This document shows, piece after piece, positions 12,673-23,675 of a stretch of DNA of 64,000 nucleotides. Numbering within the stretch: position 1 is the first letter of the stretch; every line of letters starts with the position of its first letter. The stretch is from Charina bottae. Taxonomy: Eukaryota; Chordata; Lepidosauria; Squamata; Charinaidae. The notes below the pieces were generated by a model. That model did not search any database. It was not told the origin of the DNA and saw only the letters and a program-made list of their open reading frames with translations. Position numbers and translations under genes: made by a program. Location of the stretch: positions 1,116,001-1,180,000 of the forward strand of contig JALMGJ010000014.1 of the NCBI GenBank assembly GCA_023362775.1, written 5' to 3'.

Positions 12673-13525
12673 AAGCCCAGTTCAACAGAACAACAAAGGA
12701 GCAGTGAATCCAGAAGGAACCTGTAGCCAATTCTACTGTTTCCATAAAGTGTGTCTCTTCCATTTCACTACTGAAGGGCCCAAACCATCAACACTAGATA
12801 AACAGTTGTCCTTTTTATCCATAGCAATGTTATCCAGCGGTTACAAAGAAGGCCTATTGTGTTAGAGCCCAGGGCAGGTCGCTGGCTGCTACGGTTTGTG
12901 GGAAGTTGTGAAACACCTGGACTCTGTTTGAATTGATATAAAAGAAGAGGAAGAAAGCACAGAGCAAGGGATGATGGGGTGCTCACCTTGATCACAACAA
13001 AATGGGCATCAACATTCAGGTAATATATCACAGCTATGCAAACAAGGCTCAGTTTTTCATGCTCCTATGTTTTTCTTTCATCATGGAATCAATAAGACCT
13101 TTTTTTCAAAGCCAGGTACCAGAGGCTTAATGAGGGCAGCTGGTCAGGCAGCTTCTTTTTGGCTTCCCCTTTGAAGCTTAATGCCCTAAGCGCAGTCGGT
13201 CACAAAAAACGAGGGGCTGCAAGAGGAGATGGCTGGAAACAAGTTGTGTGCTTCAACCGATGGGAAGTGCAAAAGGCCTTCTCCTATGGCTTCTGACCTG
13301 GGATGGTTCAGATATGCTGACTTTGTTTCTCATACTTGTATAATTAAACTTCCATCAAGACACGCAATCATTGCTTAACCATAAATTTGCCCATCTAAGT
13401 TGGTGTCCCTAAGTTGGTGGCAATGTGTTGTATGAAAAAATACTTGCTTTTATCAGGTTTGAATCTCCCAACATTTAGCTTCTCCGGGTGACCCTTGTTT
13501 CTAATAATCTTAAAGGGGCAGATCT
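12673..13525. other. unassigned, upstream of microsatellite
   Basis: No coding or repeat signal recognised. If exon 1 at 14075 is right, this is distal promoter sequence of POU2AF1. Confidence 0.35.
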
Positions 13526-13936
13526 ATCTATCTCTATCTATCTCATCTCTATCTATCTCTATCTATCTCATCTCTATCTATCTCATCTCTATCTATCTCT
13601 ATCTATCTCTATCTATCTGTCTCTGTCTCTGTCTCTGTCTCCATCATCTCCATCTCTCATCTATCCATCCATCTCCATCTCTCATCTATCTATCCATCCA
13701 TCTCCATCTCCATCTCCATCTCCATCTCCATCTCCATCTCCATCTCCATCTCCATCTCCATCTCCATCTCCATCTCCATCTCCATCATCTCTGTATCTGT
13801 ATCTGTATCTGTATCTGTATCTGTATCTGTATCTGTATCTGTATCTGTATCTGTATCTGTATCTGTATCTGTATCTGTATCTGTATCTGTATCTGTATCT
13901 GTATCTGTATCTGTATCTGTATCTGTATCTGTATCT
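13526..13936. repeat. 410-bp compound microsatellite
   Basis: Blocks in order: TATC/TCTA tetranucleotides (to about 13620), CTGTCT, CATCTC hexamers (about 13700-13790) and TGTATC hexamers, about 24 copies (13794-13935). The repeats produce long low-complexity open frames on both strands that are not genes. Confidence 0.97.
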
Positions 13937-14074
13937 CTAATCTCTGTCATGCCATGCAGGGAAGCATCAGGTTAGCTTTCCGCACAATGGGGAAAAAGAC
14001 ACCAATGGATTTCACCAGGAGGCTTTTCGACCTCTAAATTGTCTTCTTTTCTTTGTGTCTACAAGGAAAAAACG

Positions 14075-14090
14075 ATGCTTTGGAGCACAG
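14075..14090 (+). CDS. POU2AF1: candidate POU2AF1 coding exon 1 (MLWST)
   Basis: The family starts with a tiny first coding exon beginning Met-Leu-Trp and ending in phase 1. Here ATG CTT TGG AGC ACA G is followed by a GT donor (CAG/GTATTT). Splicing to 34817 gives MLWSTASAPEQPLPSRPYQG, close to the mammalian N-terminus. The base at -3 is A, a favourable start context. It is the only Met-Leu-Trp start with a phase-1 donor that I found upstream on this strand. The implied intron 1 of 20.7 kb suits a gene known for a long first intron. Sixteen bases can match by chance and the donor is not strong, so this remains a prediction. Confidence 0.45.
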
Positions 14091-14498
14091 GTATTTAATT
14101 ATCTGTGTGACGCAAGGGCCCCCGCTGCAAGTGAAGCCCCTCACCCCCAACTGGTTCCAGGAAGGACATTCCAGTCAGAGGTCAAGAGCCCCAGGTGGTC
14201 AGGAATGCTCTCCAGGCCTCCCCCCAACCCCCTTGAGAGCAGCTGGCAAGAAGAGCCAGACAAGCCTCAGTACTTCCTTTGGTGCCCTGGGGAACAGGTC
14301 CTGTCCTGCCCGCTGCCAGCAGGAATTCGGGCTTGTTTCAGGCAACTGCAGCTGGATGTGATGGAGGAGCAAAGGCTCTTGAACAAGTTCCACAGGAACT
14401 GGGGAGAGCTGTGCAAGTTTTTAGTCAGTCTGATTGCAACTTACTAAATTTCTACTCTCCCTGGATATGCTCAGGGTGGCTTGCTTGCAAGGACACCC

Positions 14499-14524
14499 GT
14501 GTGTGTGTGTGTGTGTGTGTGTGT
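14499..14524. repeat. (GT)n microsatellite
   Basis: Uninterrupted GT run. Confidence 0.9.
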
Positions 14525-14618
14525 CAAAAAAGCCAAGTTGGCATCTGCAGTCACACAATTGAAGCCCTGCCCCTTTCTTCTGTGGGCTGTGTAAGCATGG
14601 CACCATCTTGACTTTTTA
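14519..14618. mobile_element. palindromic MITE fragment (TCAAAAAAGTCAAG family)
   Basis: GTGTCAAAAAAGCCAAG at the left and CACCATCTTGACTTTTTAAT at the right, with CAATTGAAGCCCTGCCCC between them. The outer ends are lost. Confidence 0.6.
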
Positions 14619-14634
14619 ATCTTCCTGCTAGGGC

Positions 14635-14704
14635 ATGGCTGGCTGGGGAATTCTGGGAGTTGAAGTCCACCCATCTTAAAGTTGCCAGGATTGAGAAACA
14701 CTGT
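14635..14704. mobile_element. hairpin hAT MITE, right half
   Basis: GGCTGGCTGGGGAATTCTGG to GAGAAACACTG. It is one arm of the palindromic family seen complete at 16897-17018. Confidence 0.8.
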
Positions 14705-16054
14705 GCTAGGGACTTCCCCATCCTTTTAAGACCCAGAGCTTATCAATAGACTGTTTGCTGAGCAATGAAGGATTTGCTGGCATTTTCAGGATGCTGCTTT
14801 CGGGCATAACTCTGACATTCCGCACTTGAGTGGAAGAAACCCTGATTCGCACCAGCGATGCCCGTGCTGCCCCAGAGCAGGAGACCTCCCTTATGAAGGG
14901 CCCATCCTGGGGGGGCTCTGTGTAGGCCTCCCCTTGGCGCGTTCAAATTTCCAGAGAAACGCTCCTGACCGTCCTCGCAACCCAGGAACTGAAGCCTCTA
15001 TTCTTTGGATTGTTGAAGCATAAACGATTCTGACATTGTTTAATGTGTAATGCAAACTGTGCTGGGCACTGCCCAATATGGAAATCTAGCCCTTTGGTAA
15101 ACATCAGAGGAACTTGGGGGGGAAATTCTTCTGAAAAATCACCTGGCCTAACCACACAGAGTCGCAGCTCATTCGTTCTTCCTTTTTTAATAACGGGGGG
15201 GGGGGGGGCTTCTCCCCCAAGAAAGACCACTTCAGTCTGGGCAGCCACATCAGGGGTCCTGTGTTCTTGCTCTGCGTGAAGGAATGAGCGATGCAACATT
15301 TTTTATTGCAAGCGGCCAAGAGTCCCCAGGAAAAGCAGGAGATACAACCATGAGGGTGCTTCTGGGGGTGGTGGGATCTCAGATACGTTGCCTTCAGTTG
15401 GCTCCACTTAAAATGAAAGGCCTTGCCTAGAAACCCTCGCTTCTCTGGTGTTCGTCACCAGAACCTGAATCATATTAGTGGGGTGCGTAATACACATGCA
15501 CACTGAGTGTGCAAGAGTGGTGGAAGGCTGCTGTGCCTCGGTGTATACATCTAAAGCTCCTTCTGGGCAAAGAGCCTCATATGGGCCCCTCTGGATGGAT
15601 GGATGGATGGATGGAGCTGCTCAAGAGTCATGACTGTCTGCAGAGAGATTTCTGCCCATCCCTATGCAGGGAAGCTTGGAGATGTATCCATCCCCCACCT
15701 CACTGGTGGGGTCTCAGAGAAACCCATGTGACTTTCATGCTTCCACTCACGCGTTCTTTTAATGTGTGAGAATGAGCTTGTGTGAACTAATGTGCTTCAC
15801 AGTTGCATTTGCTCTTCACCATACAAGGAGCTCCATCCTGGTTTGTTAGATTTTATGGGTTTACGTTGCTGCTACTGCTAAATTTTCATTATTCATTTTG
15901 GTGCAATGGTTTGATAATTTTTGATAGTGATCGATTGATTGGTTTTTATATGTCAGAAGCCATCTTGGCAAGGATTTATGCTAAAAGGTACCAAGCATAT
16001 CTTGTAAAATGAAACCTCTGTACTCAGAGGAAGTAATTTACTGAATCCTAGGTC
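14705..16054. other. intron 1 sequence, unassigned
   Basis: Contains a G homopolymer at about 15195-15208 and a short GGAT run at about 15593-15613. No gene is recognised. Confidence 0.4.
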
Positions 16055-16130
16055 ATTTTATTTATTTGTTTGTTTGTTAATTTATCACATTTCTTCACCG
16101 CCCATCTCGGCAAGCGACTCTGGGTGGTCA
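16055..16130 (-). mobile_element. L2/CR1-group 3' end fragment
   Basis: (TTTA/TTTG)n tail, then CACCGCCCATCTCGGCAAG and GACTCTGGGTGG, the characteristic 3' UTR of the squamate L2-like LINE. Confidence 0.7.
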
Positions 16131-16402
16131 TTAAGGGATAACTGTGGGACCAAACTCTTGCTTTCAAGTTTGTGGGTTTTACAAGCCACAAGGGCTGTAT
16201 CTATCCATTGTGCTGAAATCTGGAAAGTGCTCAGCTGTGTCTGGATTGGACCCACTGACTGGGTTCACACGTTGTATTAACCCTTGGTTTGCTTAACTGT
16301 AATCTGTTCACGTAGTCACAGTTGATGGTATATGCACAACAGATTAAACTACAAATCACAGTTTATGAAGCATCACAGCTGAGGGTAGAGGGCATAGGGA
16401 AG

Positions 16403-16623
16403 GGCCTTGAAGGACAGGAGGAAGAGCCGCTACCAAGGCAACGGTCAGATAAGTGGGGCTTGAGCCCTGGCCAAGAAAATAATGTTTTGCTCAAGGGATT
16501 TAGATCCCTACAGTCCATGTGCTCTAGAGGAAATAAAGAATGGCCTTGAAGGACAGGAGGAAGAGCCGCTACCAAGGCAACGGTCAGATAAGTGGGGCTT
16601 GAGCCCTGGCCAAGAAAATAATG
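16403..16623. repeat. 82-bp perfect direct duplication
   Basis: 16403-16484 and 16542-16623 are identical as read (starting GGCCTTGAAGGACAGGAGG), 139 bp apart, with 57 bp of unrelated sequence between. Perfect identity implies a recent event. Confidence 0.9.
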
Positions 16624-16896
16624 CGAGACAACGTCTCAGACAAGCCCCTCCCTAGTTCACACAAAGCTAAAGTGAAGGAGGGGGAAGCCCATTCAGACTT
16701 GCAAGGTCCTGTCACTAGAGCTGTTACAGTCAAAGTAGTCCTCATCTACATGGCGTTGGTTTCTTAGTCTGGTCTACCTTGTGCGGCTGACACTGGGTTT
16801 GAGCAAACCAATCACACAATGACTTCATGCAGTAGATCACTCCAATTACTCTGTGGGTTGCAACCAGTCTTGAAACCACATTTCCAGCCCTTAGAT

Positions 16897-17018
16897 CAGT
16901 GTTTCTCAACCCTGGCAACTTTAAGATGTGTGGACTTCAACTTCCAAAATTGGCTGGCTGGAGAATTTTGGAAGTTGAAGTCCACGCATCTTAAAGTTGC
17001 CAAGGTTGAGAAACACTG
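16897..17018. mobile_element. complete hairpin hAT MITE with 8-bp TSD
   Basis: The near-palindrome starts CAGTGTTTCTCAACC and ends GTTGAGAAACACTG. A perfect duplication CCTTAGAT lies at 16889-16896 and 17019-17026, which places the family in the hAT superfamily. Confidence 0.88.
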
Positions 17019-17026
17019 CCTTAGAT

Positions 17027-17781
17027 TGATCTTGAGTTGGCAGGTTCCAAACCGGTGCGCCTTTCAAGAGTTGGACCAGGGGAGGTGGCATTCAATGTCG
17101 GCTTTGTTGATCTCTTCCTGGTGCATCTAAATCTTTAACGAACATGCCCCACCGTCCCAGGGATTTGGAGAACCTAAACAAATTATACTCAGTGGATTCA
17201 TAGTTTGGGATCCTTCCAAAGCTTTTAGCATTTCAGAGGAGACATGCAGAGTCATTATTTACCCTGAAGATTTACTGGCAATTATAGTAGAAAGAGAAAC
17301 AAAAGATTATTTAGCACCCAAGTCTTGGGAGGGGCACAGGGGAAGTGTCTTAACTCTATGTTCTTCCACCAACAATGGGTTAGTCATGGTCAATTTCTTC
17401 TACGCATCCTTCTCAGATTAGTCCACCTATCAATATATATTAACCTCCTCTCAACTTTTCCCACTGAATTGGCTCCAGTTTGAAAGCTGGCAAACCGATT
17501 TTACTACTTTGCTGCCAAAGGCGCCATCAAATCCTATGAACACCATTCTTCCCAGGTATGCCCCCTGCACTCGTATAATTCAAGGACCAAGATTTGTGAG
17601 GTGTATTTGTGGGCATTTGGGTTTTCCATTTTACAGTTAGATGAACTGGGGCCACCCCCTGACTAAAGCTTAAACTTCATATCAGACACGTGTTCATTAG
17701 CTAAGCAATTAAATTGGCAGAAATTTGCTGGGAAAACATAGATTTGAAGTTGCAGAAAGATGGGCTTCCTTTGTTTTTATC
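17027..17781. other. intron 1 sequence, unassigned
   Basis: AT-leaning sequence without recognisable repeat or coding signal. Confidence 0.35.
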
Positions 17782-17923
17782 CAGGGATGTCCTCAGGGTG
17801 TGTCAAAAAAGTCAAAATGGAGGCTGTAACCGTGCAATAGAAGCACCTAAAAACAGGCAGAGCTTCGTTTGCACTGTTGCGGTCTCCATTTTGACATTTT
17901 TGACACCCCCTGAGGACACCCCT
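17782..17923. mobile_element. palindromic MITE (TCAAAAAAGTCAA family)
   Basis: CAGGGATGTCCTCAGG at the left, mirrored by CCTGAGGACACCCCTG at the right. Inner arms are GTCAAAATGGAG / CTCCATTTTGAC. Confidence 0.75.
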
Positions 17924-17944
17924 GGTTTTTAGGTTCTTCAGTCT

Positions 17945-18420
17945 GTGACAGCACCCAGCCCGTCTTGGCTAACCTCCAAAAACTAGACAGGGGCAAAAGG
18001 GGTTAGTACTTTGATGGGAGATGAAGAGGAAATATCAGGATGTAGGGAAAACCATAAAACAGGGCTTTCCAAAGTTTCCCCCCGGCGACACACCAACCAC
18101 TGTTGGTGTGTCGCCGCGGGAAAACCCGGAAGTGCCCCGTTGCGGCAGCGCGCAAAAACCCGGAAGCGCTGCTGCCGCTTTCGGGTTTTTGTGCGCCACC
18201 GTTGGCGTGTCGCCGCGGGAAAACCCGGAAGCGCTGATGATGATCAGCGCTTCCGGGTTGCGTGGCGACACACCAGACTGTGTGTGGCGACACACTTTTG
18301 TGTCGCGACACACAGTTTGGAAAGCTCTGCCATAAAATATCCTAGAAGAAGGGAATGGAAGAGCACTTCCATATTTTGCCAAGAAGGCTGCCTGGACCTT
18401 CCATGCCATCTTCAGAAATC
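17945..18420 (+). mobile_element. 5S rRNA-derived SINE interrupted by a hAT MITE
   Basis: The left part follows 5S rRNA (CAGCCCGTCTTGG ... GGGTTAGTACTTTGATGGGAG). The right part after the MITE continues the SINE body (GAAGAAGGGAATGG, TATTTTGCCAAGAA). The nested order dates the SINE before the MITE. Confidence 0.6.
18060..18329. mobile_element. hAT-type MITE with 8-bp TSD, CpG-rich interior
   Basis: Ends CAGGGCTTTCCAAAG / TTTGGAAAGCTCTG. Perfect duplication CCATAAAA at 18052-18059 and 18330-18337. The interior has nested inverted GGCGACACACC/GGTGTGTCGCC words and CCGGAAGCGC repeats. Confidence 0.9.
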
Positions 18421-19210
18421 AGTTTGACTTGAAAGAAACTTAGCCTTTATTCTCAACAGGCTGTCTTTTCCACTTTGTCTGGCACAATTACAACTACTGT
18501 TGTTATTAAAAGGGATTTAAAACAAAGAAAGAGTGAGCGAGACAGAGATTAAAACAGGAAAACAAATATTCCCAACTAATTTATTTCCTAAATTTGCTTG
18601 TTTGAGATTTAAATGTTGAATAATTCCAGACTTCAGATCTTGCTGCATCTGTGTTGGGGGTTCTCTTTCCTGAAGACCACCAAACTGCAGCACCTCAGGA
18701 AATTGTAGGCTGAGATGCCATCTGTTTTAGGTTCCAGAAAAGAGAAGAATTCACTTGATTGGCCTTTGCAGACTTCCCATGTGCCTCTTTCACAGTAGCT
18801 TGTTGGCTGTCTTCTACACTGTGAAGGACCAACTCCAGATCTGCCTGGTCTTCAAGACAGGCTAAAGTCTGTGTATGGGTGGGGGTACTGACCCCTCTCA
18901 AAGTTTCTCTTTCAGTGTGGGGTACGTGTTTAAGCTCTGGCTTCTGGATGAGCAGTCACCTGCACCTTCTCATCCATGAAGATTTAAGTGCTTCAGATGC
19001 ATTTCCTACTTTTAAACCTTGCAATCTTTACCTGAGAGGTCAATCAATATCCCTCCCCCCTGCCCGAAGAGTAGGAGCTTAAGGACCATGGCTGAGAGTG
19101 ACCATGGCTTTCTCCACCACCTGCTGTGGGGGACCCAGCCCAGAAGGCTTTTCAGAGCCCCCTGAACCTTTGTGGATTGGCAGAGTTGTTCAGAGTGGCT
19201 GTCTGCCTTG
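18421..19210. other. intron 1 sequence, unassigned
   Basis: No coding or repeat signal recognised. Confidence 0.35.
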
Positions 19211-19218
19211 GATTAAGT

Positions 19219-19439
19219 CAGGGGTGGGGAACCCTTTTTCTGCCAAGGGCCATTTGGATATTTCTAACCGGGGCCGGAGTTTGCGGGCAGGAGCCAATCA
19301 CAAGCACTGGGGGGTGGGGTTTGCGGGCAGGAGCCAATCATGTGGAAGGGGCGGGGTTTGCGGGCGGGAGCCCCACGGGCCTTAGGTGGGAGCCCCGCGG
19401 GCCTTATACGGCCCACGGGCCTGACGTTGCCCACCCCTG
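19219..19439. mobile_element. hAT-type MITE (CAGGGGTGGG family) with 8-bp TSD
   Basis: Ends CAGGGGTGGGGAACC / GTTGCCCACCCCTG. Perfect duplication GATTAAGT at 19211-19218 and 19440-19447. The interior has tandem GGCGGGAGCC units. Confidence 0.9.
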
Positions 19440-19770
19440 GATTAAGTGAATACCTGGAGGTAAACTCTATGAATTTCTTTCTATGTCTGTTCCCAAGTCC
19501 TTGGAGGTCTGTTTGGTGGAACAGCTGGCCAGCAGGTGGCAGATTTACCCCAAGAAAGGACAAAACATGCCAAGTCCATTAGCAACCACCAAATATATTG
19601 ACATTTTAAACATTCTATTGGGATGGAAGAAGATCCAGGCTGCAAGAAGAGTCCTGGTTAGATCTGAGGTAATTGGAACTCTTCCACCATAGGATCATGA
19701 CTGACATATTTGATTCCACTGAAAGTTTAAGTGTCTTCTCCCTCTCCTTCTCTTCCTTGTCAACACTGAC

Positions 19771-19840
19771 AATGCTGGCTGGGGAATTCTGGGAGTTGAG
19801 TCCACACATCTTAAAGTTGCCAAGTTTGAAAAACTCTGAC
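19771..19840. mobile_element. hairpin hAT MITE, right half
   Basis: GCTGGCTGGGGAATTCTGGG to TTGAAAAACTCTG, one arm of the palindromic family. Confidence 0.75.
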
Positions 19841-19853
19841 TTAGAATGTAGAC

Positions 19854-20123
19854 CAGAGCTTTCCAAACTGTGTGTCGCGACACAAAAGTGTGTCGCCACA
19901 CACAGTCTGGTGTGTCGCCACACAACCCGGAAGCGCTGATCATCATCAGTGCTTCCAGATTTTCCCGCGGCGACACACCAACGGCGGCGCGCAAAAATCA
20001 AAAGCGGCAGCAGCGCTTCCGGGCTTTTGCGCGCTGCCACAATGGCGGCACTTCCGGGTTTTCCCGCAGCGACACACCAACGGCGGTTGGTGTGTCGCCA
20101 CGGGAAAACTTTGGAAAGCCCTG
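19854..20123. mobile_element. hAT-type MITE with 8-bp TSD
   Basis: Inverted relative of 18060-18329. CAGAGCTTTCCAAACTG at the left and TTTGGAAAGCCCTG at the right. Perfect duplication ATGTAGAC at 19846-19853 and 20124-20131. Confidence 0.9.
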
Positions 20124-20131
20124 ATGTAGAC

Positions 20132-20909
20132 AATGCTGCATGCTGGATCCAAGGAATGCCATTAACTAATTTGGGGGGTCCAAGCGTGTACATATCTTTG
20201 TGTGATGAGTGTGCAAGTTGCTCTTTTGCTTCTTGATCAGAAGCTTCTTCCCACCCCATGCCCACCACATGGAACACTTCTTTTGAGACTGGTATGAGCT
20301 CTCCTTAATATGACATAAAGATCTCCTGTTGACTGAATGAGAAAGGAAGAATCCCAAATTTGCAAGGATCCCTCCACTCTGTAGGGCCATTTTCGGCGTT
20401 CCACATCAAGCTGGCCTGCTCCCTTTGCTCCAGCTTTAGAGGAAATTGTACCCCGTGATTGCTGGATGTTCTTTCCTCTTCCTTTCCTTGCCAAAGCTTT
20501 ATGCAAAGTTTCCCACAGAAGGCATTCTTTCATGCCCATCAAGTTGAAGTGGTGAATCATCTGTCATTTTTAGGTGAAGGAAAAGAATAAGCTAGAAGGG
20601 TGGAGGAAACTGGGGTGGCGGGTGGTGGTGGTAGAAACAGCCTGTGAGCTGGTTGCAACATTTAACATTTGGGAGACAATTCTGGCACAGATTGTCCCTT
20701 AGTGCATGAGGCCACCACCTCAGGCAACAGAAGCAAGAATGGTGTGAAGACCAGAGCTGTGGGGTTCACATAGGCAGACCTATGTCTGTTATACATTTGA
20801 GGAAGCCAACAATGAAGTAACATCCATTTGTCTGGCAATCCTTCCCTTAGGTTCTCATAGCAGTCACAAGCAGCTAAATGCACATTTAAATTCCCAGAAT
20901 GCTCTAGAG
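20132..20909. other. intron 1 sequence, unassigned
   Basis: No coding or repeat signal recognised. Confidence 0.35.
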
Positions 20910-20998
20910 CAGTGTTTGTCAACCTTGGCCGCTTTAAGGTGTGTGGACTTCAACTCCTAGAATTCCCCAGCCAAAGCGGCCAAGGTTGACAAACACTG
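20910..20998. mobile_element. hairpin hAT MITE
   Basis: CAGTGTTTGTCAACCTTGG ... CAAGGTTGACAAACACTG. Flanks CTCTAGAG / CTCTAGAC differ at one base of eight. Confidence 0.85.
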
Positions 20999-22462
20999 CT
21001 CTAGACCTTTTGAGGGAGTGTGCTTTGGGGCATTCTGGGAGTTTGATATCTGCCTCTGGCTTGCCAATAAGAAGGCCTTCAAACACTTGGTCCAAACACT
21101 TTTGTTTGTAGTCATGCAGTGAAATCTCGGGCTTGAGAAGAATGTGGCCACCAAGGACTTGGGAGGGCTTCCAACATTTCTCAGGGATGGGCTTGACACC
21201 CGTCTGCTCCATTCTTTCTCTCCCCCTTTGCTCCTTTGCAAGGCATAAGCCCACCCCTCTTCTCCCCCAGGAATTCTTGCTCTCTCTATTTGCTGCTCTC
21301 TGTGCCTTGGAGGCCATTCATGTCTAAGGAGGAGTCGGAGATAACATTCTTGGAAAAAAAGGAAAGAAATTGCCCTTGTCATGGAAACATAGCAGAAGCC
21401 TCATTCCTGCAGAAACATGTTCGGATGGAGGATATGTGTTGTAATGAATGAGATATATGGCTGAAGGGAAAAAAAATATCTTAGGGACTTCCTTAATTTA
21501 CCTGGGCCACAAATCGGCTGTCGGTGGATCAGGGCATGGATGGCCATCTTCCAGAAGATGTGGACCAATTCCCATCAGCCTTAGCCAGCAAGACCAGCAG
21601 AAAGGGATTGTGTGAGTTGTAGTCCAAAACATCATGAGGACGCCAAGTCGTGTGTTCCTGCAGCTAGAAACTCCCAATGAGACATAGCAAGGAAGAAAGA
21701 GAGGAACAGAGCAAGGAATTGCAGCCAACAATCGAGCTGTGTTTATATATCATGCTGATATATCATGGTTTACTGAATGAACCACCACTTCCTGAGTCCA
21801 TACCACATCCTAAGCAATAAACCATGCTTTACAAACTGTCGTGGCTGGGTCCACGCAATATGCTAATTCGTATTGTGGTTTATTTGACTGTGGATTCAAG
21901 CAGAGCCTATTTCTAAGTGTGCAAAGACAGTGGTTATCTAGGTAACAGCAAGTGTGCCAAGTACCCTGTTGGCACTGACAGATGAGGGATAAAACACTTG
22001 ATGATTCCAAATTCATTAGGCTACTGAAGGAATCCAAAGTTGATTTCATAAGAGAGAACAAGCGTCTTTGAGTTCCACAATCCAACGACTTGGCCGTCTG
22101 ATCTTTCAAAAACAGTGATATAAGAGATATTTAAGAGATATATTGCAGAGTTGGAGAAGATGGATTTGTTTAGTAATCTAGTCCAATGATTTATCTTACT
22201 GCTGTATATACAACATGCAAGTGGATTATTGCCATCAGTTGCCAAAAGATTGTGCCTGAGACTTGGGTTTGGTTATAATTTACGTTTTGATTTGTTTTTA
22301 AATTGGATAGTATTCCGTGTGCCCTGGAAGACACAGACCCTGACACAGCCCTGAGTCAGCTTAGTTTGATAATATGCAATCAGGACCCCAAAGTTACTCT
22401 TGGAGAGGACTGAAAGAATATTTTATTTTTCTTTCTTTGAATGAAACTTCCACAAGCTATGG
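20999..22462. other. intron 1 sequence, mostly unassigned
   Basis: 21735-21900 contains degenerate AACCATG...TTTACAAACTG and TCCACGCAATATG words of the recurring low-copy family noted in the findings. Nothing else is recognised. Confidence 0.35.
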
Positions 22463-22800
22463 TAAAAAGGTAAAGGTTCCCCCTGCACATTTGTGCAGTC
22501 ATATCCGACTCTAGGGGCCAGTGCTCATTTCCGTTTCTTAGCCGAAGAGCCAGCGTTGTCCGAAGACGCTTCCACGGTCATGTGGCTGGCATGACGCGCA
22601 CGGAACGCTGTTACCTTCCCACCAAAGTGGTACCTATTAATCTACTTGCATTTGCATGCTTTCGAATTGCTAGGTTGGCAAGAGCTGGGGCTGGTGCGGG
22701 AGCTCACTCCGTCACGCGGGGCTAGGGATTCGAACCTCCGAACTTGCGACCTTCCGATCGACAAGCATGGCGTCTTACCCGCTGAGCCACCACACCCCTA
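22463..22800 (-). mobile_element. full-length tRNA-derived squamate SINE
   Basis: On the minus strand the head reads GTGGCTCAGCGGGTAAGACG (A box) and GGTTCGAATCCC (B box). The tail is GGGGGAACCTTTACCT at the low-coordinate end. Flanking CAAGCTATGG / CAAGCTACGG is a probable 10-bp target duplication with one change. An octamer ATTTGCAT lies at 22650-22657. Confidence 0.85.
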
Positions 22801-23529
22801 CAAGCTACAAGCTACGGTACACATAGCTTTTGAACTTTCCTGAGTTTCATGTTTGCGTTTGTGTATGTGCATGTGCTTGATTGAGGGCACAAGAATGTGG
22901 AAACAGCACATTATGGTACTCAAGCTATTGCAGTTTTATTTTAATTGCTGGTTTTAATATTCATTTTTAAATTCATTTTTAAATAGATAAGACAGTTAGG
23001 TTGCAACCATTCTGAGAGAGGAGAGGACCAAAGGCAATTTCAGTGCTGGGGACTATTGGAAAAATGATTTAAAAAAAACAAAACCAACAACTTTTACCTA
23101 TGATACAAATCCACTGTAAGTCCACCTTTGAACGACTGTGTGTAATCGTAACGCCAACCGAAGACAGCAATCAAAATAACTGAAAAGTGTTCTCCTAAGA
23201 GGGAAGATGATGATGTTGACCCAACATCTGGGGCTTTCCAGCTTCAAAAAAGAAAAAAAAAGCATGCGTAATGGGCAAGATGATGGGGAATAAAATTATG
23301 AACGGAGTGGGGGAAATGGTCAGACCTTCTCTGAAAGATGGGATCCCTAGGGAGCTACCTGAAGAAGTGGAACTGTGTGAGATTCCAGATCCAGGAAAGG
23401 ACCCACAGAAGGTGTAGATCAGGTCTGAAACCCACTGCTAGAAGACGTGGGGATGGGTGTCAAGTTGGATGGCTTTAAAAGGGAATACTGAGGATGAAGG
23501 ATAGACTCTGAAGGACTGCCGTCTTGGGC
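22801..23529. other. intron 1 sequence, unassigned
   Basis: No coding or repeat signal recognised. Confidence 0.35.
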
Positions 23530-23635
23530 ATATTATGTATTGTGTAATTTTATATTTGTTTTAATTCTATTTTATTGGGCACTGCCCAGGGTCCCCACTG
23601 GGGGAGATGGCGGTAATATAAATTTAATAAAATAA

Positions 23636-23674
<39 letters not shown>

Positions 23675-23675
23675 A
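23530..23675 (+). mobile_element. L2/CR1-group 3' end with (AAAT)n tail
   Basis: GGGCACTGCCCAGGGTCCC, then GGCGGTAATATAAAT and a long AATA run. Confidence 0.75.

Noticed and set aside
1..14000. Search for BTG4 or mir-34b/c, the expected upstream neighbours
   Set aside because: No recognisable exon or hairpin seen; probably beyond the window.
13488..14037. 150- and 180-codon frames of repeating dipeptides or hexamers
   Set aside because: Direct translation of the compound microsatellite.
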